A DNA stretch of 51,090 bases. Origin: Verrucomicrobia bacterium Opi.OSU.00C (lineage in GTDB: Bacteria; Verrucomicrobiota; Verrucomicrobiia; Opitutales; PNEW01). The notes below the pieces were generated by a model. It had not been told where the DNA came from, searched no databases, and worked only from the letters and a program-made list of their open reading frames with translations. Position numbers and translations under genes: made by a program. This document shows positions 45,207-51,090 of this stretch, piece after piece (the first letter of the stretch is position 1; each line of letters begins with the position of its first letter). Where the stretch lies: NCBI GenBank assembly GCA_002922725.1, contig PNEW01000004.1, forward strand, positions 1-51,090. Reading direction: 5' to 3'.

Positions 45207-48200
45207 ATGTTCTCATTAAAACATACTATTAAATATTTACTTAAGATCCCCGCATTTGCTTTACCTTTTTTCACATGTACATTTATTTGCGCAACCACTT
45301 TGGATATCAACGATTTTTTTCCTCTAGATGTTGATTCTCAATGGAGTTATTCGGGAACAGTCACAGAAAAAAGTAATGATTTACCTATAAACTTTACTTT
45401 AGGAGCGACAATAAATCGCCAGAATATCACTGGTGGAATAATCCATGGCAGAGAGACTACTGCTGTTCTTGATCAATTAGTTTCAACGACATCAGTTGGA
45501 GGAGAATTGGTAGAGGTTAGTAAAGTCACCTACTACAGTACAAATGAATTGGAATTAGGAGTTCACCGTATAGATCTCATCGACCAAAATGATTCAGACA
45601 TTACCTTATATGATGCCCCGCTTTCTGTCATAACTCGACCATTTAATATAGGTGACACGTTTCTTTCGAGTACCAACTATACATACATCGAGGTTGATCT
45701 TGGTGAAATTTACACTGGGCAGGGATCGGAAAGTATGACCGTAACGGTTGAAGGAGTTGAACTCATTGATACACCAACTGGTAATTACGAAACTATTAAG
45801 ATTACTATTATTAGTGACTTTACTGAAACGATTATGGAACAGCATCAAGAAAAAGATCAAAATCAACAAAATTCAGCTGCAGCTCAGCAAAATAATCTTA
45901 ACAATAACAAATTAAATCAAGATCAACAACAAAATCAGAACATTCATAATATTCTTGATTCACAGGAAAGAGACCTTGAGGAGACTAATCAAAAAGAGGT
46001 CGACCAAATAAAAACTGATTCACAGGAAAGAGACCTTGAGGAGACTAATCAAAAAGAGGTCGACCAAATAAAAACTGATTCACAGGAAAGAGACCTTGAG
46101 GAGACTAATCGAAAAGAGGTCGACCAAATAAAAACTGATTCACAGGAAAGAGACCTTGAGGAGACTAATCGAAAAGAGGTCGACCAAATAAAAACTGATT
46201 CACAGGAAAAGAATTCTAAAGAGCTTAATCAAAGAAAATTAAAATTTAATGAGGAACGTAATATTATTGAAACTTACTTGCTTAAACGCAATTTGGAACA
46301 AATAAAACCCATAAGATTAATTGCAGCTGAACAAAAGCAAAGCACCGAGACCAATCAAATAGTCGAAGACAACATCGAATCACTAGAAAAAAGTCCTGAA
46401 GAGGATAATCAAAAACAAGTGATTTTTAATGAGAAGATTAGGATTATTGAAACTTTATGGCTCGCTCGTAATTTAGGCCCTGTAAAAATTACTTACGAGG
46501 AGTTATATCCGATGTCTGATGGGACAGATGAATCCTTTTCTTATATTGGTATTCTCGCTGATAGTAATCGCAGCTTAGAAGCACTACCGGTATATAAGGA
46601 AAATATTATCCCCCTTCCACCGCCATCTAATCTTGAAATATTTACTGATTTTGAAACTATTCTACCGCAAAATTCCAGCCATATTGTCGAAAAATTTACG
46701 ATCGGCGATTCACCTAAAAGCGTTACTTTTAAAGGGGGCAGTGTGGGTGGGTTAAAATCCTTTTCACAATTATATCACTCAAGTGAAAATTTTTGGTTTA
46801 TTAATAATGGTCAAACGGCAACAATTACTTTTGAAACTCCAGCTCGCGATGTTCAATTTTATGCCGCTAATTTGATCCTCAATGATGGTAAAATCAAAAT
46901 CTTTGATACAGAGGGGAACCAACTAACCGTTGTCTCAATGTTACCCGAAAACATTAACCCCGATGAAATTATAAACCCTCCTTTCTTCAGATTTAACTCT
47001 CTTGAACTGGATGCACCTGATGGAATTGGAAAAATAGAATTAACTGATAATGAAAGTATACTATCAGAGTTTGGCAGAAGTCTTACAAGTATTGATGATT
47101 TTAGTTTCAATCCAATTGAAACATCATTTGATGATATGGATCCACTGATTCTTGAAGACCCACTTAATAACAATAAGTCACGCGCTTTTACTGAAAAGAG
47201 GATTGAGGGCAAGAGCTGGGGTAAAAATAATTTTAAACAACAGGAAATACCAAAAGATGTCACCGCGCGAGATAGCCCTGAACTTATTGCGATCTCAGCT
47301 GGACTGGATCATAATTTAGCATTGACGGCTTCCGGTAAGGTTGTTGGTTGGGGAAAGGCTAATGAAGGACAGATCGATGTCCCTGAAAATCTTACTAATG
47401 TAGTTGCCATTGCAGCTGGTGATAACCACAGCCTTGCAGTTCAAGATGATGGAACTGTGGTTGGCTGGGGTAATAGTGAATTTGGTCAATCCCAACCTCC
47501 TGATGGACTTTCTGATGCAATAGCAGTAAGCGCTGGCTCAACGCACAGTCTTGCCTTACTCTCAGATGGGACAGTTATAGGCTGGGGTAAAAATACTTAT
47601 GGCCAAGCATCTGAACCACCTGGTAATCCTTCAGATATTATTGCTATTGATGCAGGAGGCTATCACAACCTTGCAGTCAAAAGTAATGGTACAGTTATCG
47701 CCTGGGGGAGGAATAATTTTGGTCAGTCAAATGTCCCCCCAGGATTAACTGGTGTCATTCAAGTATCAGCAGGAGGCAACCATAGCCTTGCGTTGACTGA
47801 AGATAGCCGGATCGCGGCATGGGGAGATAATCAATTTAATCAATTGGAGTTTGGTGATATCGGTTTAGTAGAAGCTTCCACTTTTAAAACACAAGATCAT
47901 TTATCCATTGCCTTTAATGCAAGTGCTGTAACATCCATTGCTGCCGGATTGAACCACAGCCTTGCCCTAGATAATGAAGGATTAGTTAAGGGCTGGGGGG
48001 ATAATTCATCTGGACAGATCAACATACCTTCAGGGGTTGAAAATGTTTCTATCCTTGCCGCCGGCGGTAACCACAATGTTGCTATTGTCCAATTGGGTCT
48101 CGTCTTAAGTGGAGCGGGTGATGTTGTAGGAGAGGATATCATGCACCCGAGTGGAAATGTTTTCGATCAAGTTCTCCTCACCGGTGAAAGTGTAAATCTA

Positions 48201-48932
48201 CGTGCAAAAGTTGACCAGATCACCCGGGTCTCTTTTCTTGATGAAAATGAAGATATCGTCCAGGTAGAATTCTCTGGTAGTGGGTCTTTTTCCGTAAGTC
48301 TTGATCCGAACACTTACCTTCCTCCTGCATTTCCAACAAAATATAATCAAGAAATATTGTACGTATCTGGACGTCCCAGCGTATTGATTGATGGAGCGGA
48401 TACCTCCACCTACTTTAGTATCTTCACCGTAGGGTCTATCAATGCGATAAATCAGACATTATTCCCTGAGGGAGAAGTGTACAACGCAGAGGCTAACATC
48501 ACTTTGGTAGAAATAATTAATTCTACTGGAATTGGGGGCTTACAATTATCGAATACAACTTTTTCTGCTACCTCTGGAAGAACAGGGGTTGTCGCTGAAG
48601 GAGTGCCAATTGCTGTGCGAATAACTATAGGAAACATTGATGCTAGTGGAGATGCGCTACCCTACCTACTATTTGGCGAGGGTTCCTTTACTGTCCAAGC
48701 TGCTCCTAATCCCGGATTAAGGATTACAGGAGGGAATTTATTACAGAGTAATGGTAATGCCATTATTGTAGCACCCAGTGGTTCGATTTCACCTGGATTT
48801 GATATTTTGATCTCACAAAATAATGTCAAATCTGATGGGACCCTACAACAGACACAAAGTATAAACGCTATTTTTGAAAATGCTGATGGGACAAATATTC
48901 CAATTATGATAGAAGAGATTACAATTGAATAG
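45207..48932 (+). CDS. Large exported RCC1-repeat protein with a repeat-rich insertion
   Basis: A signal peptide (basic start, hydrophobic KIPAFALPFFTCTFICATT) leads the 1241-residue protein outside the cytoplasm. Residues about 30-210 and 411-445 look like one beta domain interrupted by a Q/N-rich and charged insertion (about 212-410) containing four 20-residue repeats (251-330). A middle beta domain runs to about 640. RCC1-type propeller repeats lie at about 670-960, each with a W-G-x-x-x-x-G-Q blade core and A-G-x-x-H-S-L-A strand. The last 280 residues are beta-rich, ending LQQTQSINAIFENADG, with no sorting motif I recognise. It is probably a secreted or surface protein with a protein- or glycan-binding role (inference). 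Confidence 0.85.
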   Translation: MFSLKHTIKYLLKIPAFALPFFTCTFICATTLDINDFFPLDVDSQWSYSGTVTEKSNDLPINFTLGATINRQNITGGIIHGRETTAVLDQLVSTTSVGGELVEVSKVTYYSTNELELGVHRIDLIDQNDSDITLYDAPLSVITRPFNIGDTFLSSTNYTYIEVDLGEIYTGQGSESMTVTVEGVELIDTPTGNYETIKITIISDFTETIMEQHQEKDQNQQNSAAAQQNNLNNNKLNQDQQQNQNIHNILDSQERDLEETNQKEVDQIKTDSQERDLEETNQKEVDQIKTDSQERDLEETNRKEVDQIKTDSQERDLEETNRKEVDQIKTDSQEKNSKELNQRKLKFNEERNIIETYLLKRNLEQIKPIRLIAAEQKQSTETNQIVEDNIESLEKSPEEDNQKQVIFNEKIRIIETLWLARNLGPVKITYEELYPMSDGTDESFSYIGILADSNRSLEALPVYKENIIPLPPPSNLEIFTDFETILPQNSSHIVEKFTIGDSPKSVTFKGGSVGGLKSFSQLYHSSENFWFINNGQTATITFETPARDVQFYAANLILNDGKIKIFDTEGNQLTVVSMLPENINPDEIINPPFFRFNSLELDAPDGIGKIELTDNESILSEFGRSLTSIDDFSFNPIETSFDDMDPLILEDPLNNNKSRAFTEKRIEGKSWGKNNFKQQEIPKDVTARDSPELIAISAGLDHNLALTASGKVVGWGKANEGQIDVPENLTNVVAIAAGDNHSLAVQDDGTVVGWGNSEFGQSQPPDGLSDAIAVSAGSTHSLALLSDGTVIGWGKNTYGQASEPPGNPSDIIAIDAGGYHNLAVKSNGTVIAWGRNNFGQSNVPPGLTGVIQVSAGGNHSLALTEDSRIAAWGDNQFNQLEFGDIGLVEASTFKTQDHLSIAFNASAVTSIAAGLNHSLALDNEGLVKGWGDNSSGQINIPSGVENVSILAAGGNHNVAIVQLGLVLSGAGDVVGEDIMHPSGNVFDQVLLTGESVNLRAKVDQITRVSFLDENEDIVQVEFSGSGSFSVSLDPNTYLPPAFPTKYNQEILYVSGRPSVLIDGADTSTYFSIFTVGSINAINQTLFPEGEVYNAEANITLVEIINSTGIGGLQLSNTTFSATSGRTGVVAEGVPIAVRITIGNIDASGDALPYLLFGEGSFTVQAAPNPGLRITGGNLLQSNGNAIIVAPSGSISPGFDILISQNNVKSDGTLQQTQSINAIFENADGTNIPIMIEEITIE
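45957..46196 (+). repeat. Four tandem 60-base repeats encoding a 20-residue charged unit
   Basis: Four copies of a 60-base unit follow one another without gaps. Each encodes DSQERDLEETNQKEVDQIKT or the same with R for Q at residue 12. Copies 1 and 2 have A, and copies 3 and 4 have G, at that one base (46111 and 46171 are the G positions). A degraded fifth unit begins at 46197. Near-identity points to recent expansion. The unit is highly charged and likely helical. Copy number could be wrong in a short-read assembly. Confidence 0.95.
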
Positions 48933-49072
48933 TACTCTATGAGAATATCCTTTTATATTCTGATTCGGGGAAATAATTATTGCGACTAAAGATTTAGGTT
49001 TGTCCCGTTGCTTCCTTAAAAAAATATTTCATCAAAAGCGACAACACCATCTTTAAGAGGAAGATCATCATT

Positions 49073-50239
49073 TTATATACCCTTAGTTTTTAATTCACTT
49101 TTAGGATCAATCCATTGTGATGCCACCAATGAAAACATGGCGATAATCGCACCACTTAAAAAAATTAGTTTATAGCCATAATAATACCACACCATCCCCC
49201 CTATTAGAGGCACGGTAACTGCGGCTACATGATTCATTGTCACCCCCATTGAAATCGTCGGCTTTAGTTCTTCAGCAGGAGTAATTTTGTTAATATAGGT
49301 CGTCAGTGCTATACCTTCGAAAAAGAGGAGATTATCAATGCAAAAAAGTGTATATAGGATAAACCGAGATTCAATGATCGCATAACCTATAAACACAAAA
49401 ATTAGTCCGAAATAAGTAATACTTAACATCAATCGCTCCCCACGAGTATCAACTAAACGCCCCATGAATGGGGCTACAAGGGTGACAAGTATCTTATTAA
49501 TGAGAACTAAAATCATTGTCGTCGTAATTGGCATACCGTGAACTTTTACAAGAGCGAAAATAGCAAATGTCATAAATATTTGTCTACGACAGCCATCTAG
49601 CACATTAAGAATGTAATAGAGCTGATACCGTTTTTTAAAAACAAACCCTCTCTCAGGTACTAATGGCTGATCTTTCGAGGCAAAAAATATAGCTATCCCT
49701 CCAATAATGGCTACTATTCCACCCATTATAAATAGCCCCTCATAATCAATATAGCGAAAGGTAAAAATACAAATACCAATCGTAATTAACCAGGCAAAAC
49801 TATTTACACTATGAAGTTTTCCCAACCATATCCCCTTATTATTACCGGGGGAAAACTTTAAAGCCATCGCAGATTGAAGTGTTACCCAACCATGAAACCC
49901 AATACTCCATATCACGGAAAACAAAGCAATCGCGACAACGGTGCTTGACCAGGCGTAGCCAATGATTCCCACGCCGAGAATGATCAAAGAAAACCCACCT
50001 AGCACAGGGGCAACTACACGAATCATTAAGGCAATAAAGAGAACGTTCAATAACCCTGGGATCTCTCGCATGGCCTCTATATATCCCAGCTCATGTGCCT
50101 CAATCCCTATGCGCTCGACAATGAAGTTATTAAAGAGGGTCATTTGTACGCCGAAAAATACCCCTAAAGAAAAAACTGCTATAGCTAACAGTGTAAAATC
50201 TCGACCCCAATTAAAAAAATAGTTTTTAACCAGAGTCAT
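49073..50239 (-). CDS. Major facilitator superfamily transporter
   Basis: 388 residues with eleven or twelve membrane helices. It has FTLLAIAVFSLGVFFGVQM at helix 1 and MGRLVDTRGERLMLSITYFG, which is the MFS loop signature before helix 8. The substrate is unknown. It is downstream of the small-peptide unit but a terminator lies between, so it is probably transcribed separately. An inverted repeat sits 14 bases before its start. Confidence 0.87.
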   Translation of the reverse strand: MTLVKNYFFNWGRDFTLLAIAVFSLGVFFGVQMTLFNNFIVERIGIEAHELGYIEAMREIPGLLNVLFIALMIRVVAPVLGGFSLIILGVGIIGYAWSSTVVAIALFSVIWSIGFHGWVTLQSAMALKFSPGNNKGIWLGKLHSVNSFAWLITIGICIFTFRYIDYEGLFIMGGIVAIIGGIAIFFASKDQPLVPERGFVFKKRYQLYYILNVLDGCRRQIFMTFAIFALVKVHGMPITTTMILVLINKILVTLVAPFMGRLVDTRGERLMLSITYFGLIFVFIGYAIIESRFILYTLFCIDNLLFFEGIALTTYINKITPAEELKPTISMGVTMNHVAAVTVPLIGGMVWYYYGYKLIFLSGAIIAMFSLVASQWIDPKSELKTKGI

Positions 50240-50253
50240 ACACTACAGTTTTT

Positions 50254-50278
50254 GATAAAAACAAACAGGCTTTTTATC
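50254..50278. repeat. 8-bp perfect inverted repeat just upstream of the MFS gene
   Basis: GATAAAAA (50254-50261) and TTTTTATC (50271-50278) are separated by nine bases. The centre lies about 27 bases before the transporter start, a plausible operator or RNA hairpin position. No regulator gene is adjacent. Confidence 0.4.
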
Positions 50279-50345
50279 ATATAAGTTATTTATTTTCCGG
50301 GATACCACTTTTCCCTTTATAGGAAATACAATGTATAATTAATAA

Positions 50346-50379
50346 AAAGCCTGCGGTGCATAAATACACCACAGGCTTT
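50346..50379 (-). terminator. Rho-independent terminator of the small-peptide unit
   Basis: A 13-base stem (50346-50358 with 50367-50379) and an eight-base loop are followed on the minus strand by TTTTTATT. On the minus strand every pair forms, counting one G-U; on the plus strand the same position is a C-A mismatch. That asymmetry and the T tract favour a minus-strand terminator. It ends 23 bases beyond the stop at 50402. Confidence 0.85.
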
Positions 50380-50401
50380 ATTTAATTGTTAAAAGTTAAA
50401 T

Positions 50402-50533
50402 TTAATATACTGACTTTACTAGGCCAAACATCCAATAAAGAAAAGTAAAGCTCTCGTTAACGAAAACTTTCTGAATTAAAGATAAACGGTCAAGACCCCC
50501 ACCAGGAATGGTTAATGTGTTACCGTCTTTCAT
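50402..50533 (-). CDS. Small hydrophobic peptide, 43 codons, of unknown function
   Basis: A frame from ATG 50533 to TAA 50402 encodes MKDGNTLTIPGGGLDRLSL and then a hydrophobic segment (FTFLYWMFGLV) ending SVY. It starts 12 bases after the stop of the 27-codon frame and ends just before a strong terminator. No ribosome-binding site of its own; the frame is open back to a TGA near 50552, through an LIAFL stretch. It may be a separately translated peptide or the second half of a frameshifted single protein. I recognise no family. Confidence 0.45.
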   Translation of the reverse strand: MKDGNTLTIPGGGLDRLSLIQKVFVNESFTFLYWMFGLVKSVY

Positions 50534-50544
50534 TAGGAATGCGA

Positions 50545-50628
50545 TCAATCAATCCCAATTTCAAGTAGTTCACGAGGTGTTAAATTCATTTTCGATATTC
50601 CTGGTTTCGCAAATGGTCTATTACTCAT
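50545..50628 (-). CDS. 27-codon peptide with a perfect ribosome-binding site
   Basis: AAGGAGGTGATC (50629-50640), fully complementary to the 3' end of 16S rRNA, directly precedes the ATG at 50628. The frame MSNRPFAKPGISKMNLTPRE, then LLEIGID, ends at TGA 50545-50547. Few genes in the window have so strong a site. The end falls in an ATTG-ATTG direct repeat, a slippage-prone spot. It could be a real short peptide, a leader, or the front of a longer protein. Confidence 0.5.
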   Translation of the reverse strand: MSNRPFAKPGISKMNLTPRELLEIGID

Positions 50629-50705
50629 GATCACCTCCTTGTTAATATTTGCATTTGAAGTTCGGTTACTTACGACCAATAAGTACCGAATCCGTTAATT
50701 AGGTA

Positions 50706-50734
50706 AATTGTGCGAACGTAAAATCGTTTGTCAA
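50706..50734 (-). promoter_or_regulatory. Probable promoter of the small-peptide unit
   Basis: A perfect TTGACA (50729-50734) is followed by weak -10 candidates after 16-17 bases (CACAAT or ACAATT). It lies between the queH stop and the small peptide, about 80-100 bases upstream of it, and would define a compact unit of promoter, peptide frames and terminator of about 360 bases. Confidence 0.4.
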
Positions 50735-50775
50735 GGGGATCAATTACAATTACACACAGGTTTAGCTACCTTACC

Positions 50776-51054
50776 TTACCCGATTTTTTTATCGTGCCCG
50801 TAATATTTTACTCCTCTTTCAATACGCGGTCGATCTTTCTTAACCCTCCAGTTGTTAGTATCACGAAGGCTGTATACACAACCACAATACTCCTGCTGAT
50901 AAAACTCCTCACGTTTTGATAATTCTACCATCCGCTGACTTCCTCCCTGCTTACGCCAATTAAAGGTCCAATAAACCATTGGATAATAGCGACTGGCCGC
51001 ACGTTCGCCACTTTTATTTATTTGATCCATATTTTTCCATCTGGATATCCCCAA
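50776..51054 (-). CDS. queH: Epoxyqueuosine reductase QueH, C-terminal part, cut by the contig end
   Basis: QueH reduces epoxyqueuosine to queuosine in tRNA. The fragment contains [20 protein letters not shown] followed by [12 protein letters not shown], the family's cysteine pair and its C-terminal ending ([10 protein letters not shown]). The listed start is a TTG and not the real start, since about 100 N-terminal residues are missing. Upstream, another frame reads APWGYPDGK, which in QueH joins MDQINKSGE; the run of five A (51032-51036) would need one more. So there is probably a one-base error or frameshift close to the contig end. Confidence 0.85.
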   Translation of the reverse strand: MGISRWKNMDQINKSGERAASRYYPMVYWTFNWRKQGGSQRMVELSKREEFYQQEYCGCVYSLRDTNNWRVKKDRPRIERGVKYYGHDKKIG

Positions 51055-51072
51055 GGTGCTAGAGATTAGAGA

Positions 51073-51090
51073 TGTCTCTTATACACATCT
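51073..51090. other. Nextera/Tn5 mosaic-end adapter sequence at the contig end
   Basis: The last 18 bases equal the Tn5 mosaic end (reverse complement of AGATGTGTATAAGAGACAG) except for its first base, which here is A at 51072 instead of C. This is library adapter left by the assembly, not genome. The bases just before it (about 51055-51072) contain a partial repeat and may also be artefactual. Confidence 0.95.

Overview
This looks like a complete or nearly complete metagenomic contig from an uncultured, AT-rich (about 37% G+C) member of the Verrucomicrobia, probably close to Opitutae. The reasons are a long collinear mraZ-to-ftsZ division and cell-wall cluster with a MurC-MurB fusion, and accessory genes typical of marine members of the phylum (PhyH oxygenases, a sulfatase, a sialidase, Gfo/Idh oxidoreductases, a microcompartment shell protein). 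The placement is inference from gene content. The right end carries 18 of the 19 bases of the Tn5/Nextera mosaic end, so the window stops at an assembly edge.

Layout. 1-3250 (+): end of a short-chain dehydrogenase, then E2, E1-alpha and E1-beta of a 2-oxo-acid or acetoin dehydrogenase complex, with clearly higher G+C. 3544-7557 (-): four genes reading aldolase, tandem-domain microcompartment shell protein, sialidase, C45-type amide hydrolase. The aldolase has an extra C-terminal tail ending in a short amphipathic helix of the kind that targets enzymes into microcompartments. 7757-7999: purS. 8071-27358 (-): mraZ, a small basic ORF, rsmH, ftsL-like, ftsI, murE, murF, mraY, murD, a LysM lipoprotein, ftsW, murG, murC-murB, ddl, ftsQ, ftsA, ftsZ, most joints tight or overlapping. 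27828-32853 (+): tlyA, nadK, a GYF-like membrane protein, an unknown 125-residue protein and an MFS transporter. 33197-34744: a high-G+C sulfatase. 35073-43250: an island of three PhyH oxygenases, a TIM-barrel glycosidase-like protein, an aldo/keto reductase, an SDR and two Gfo/Idh/MocA proteins. 43379-44964: three small genes (SRPBCC, DUF6817-like, DCC thiol-oxidoreductase-like). 45207-48932: a 1241-residue exported RCC1-repeat protein with a repeat-rich insertion. 49073-51090: an MFS transporter, a compact small-peptide transcription unit ending in a terminator, and a truncated queH.

How the genes may work together. The wall cluster carries peptidoglycan precursor synthesis from the Mur ligase steps to lipid II (murA is not in the window) plus the divisome core; MurE has the DNPR motif of meso-diaminopimelate enzymes. 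The most novel-looking locus is 3544-7557: an intracellular sialidase could free a nonulosonic acid, the NAL/DapA-family aldolase could split it to pyruvate and an amino sugar inside a protein shell, and the C45 hydrolase could remove an acyl group. The neighbouring E1/E2 complex could then use pyruvate. Only a trimer-type shell protein is present, so hexamer and pentamer shell proteins would have to be encoded elsewhere.

Two places look broken by homopolymers: ftsA (a run of nine G puts the first ~20 codons out of frame) and queH (a run of five A). Either could be sequencing error; ftsA could also be slippage-controlled.
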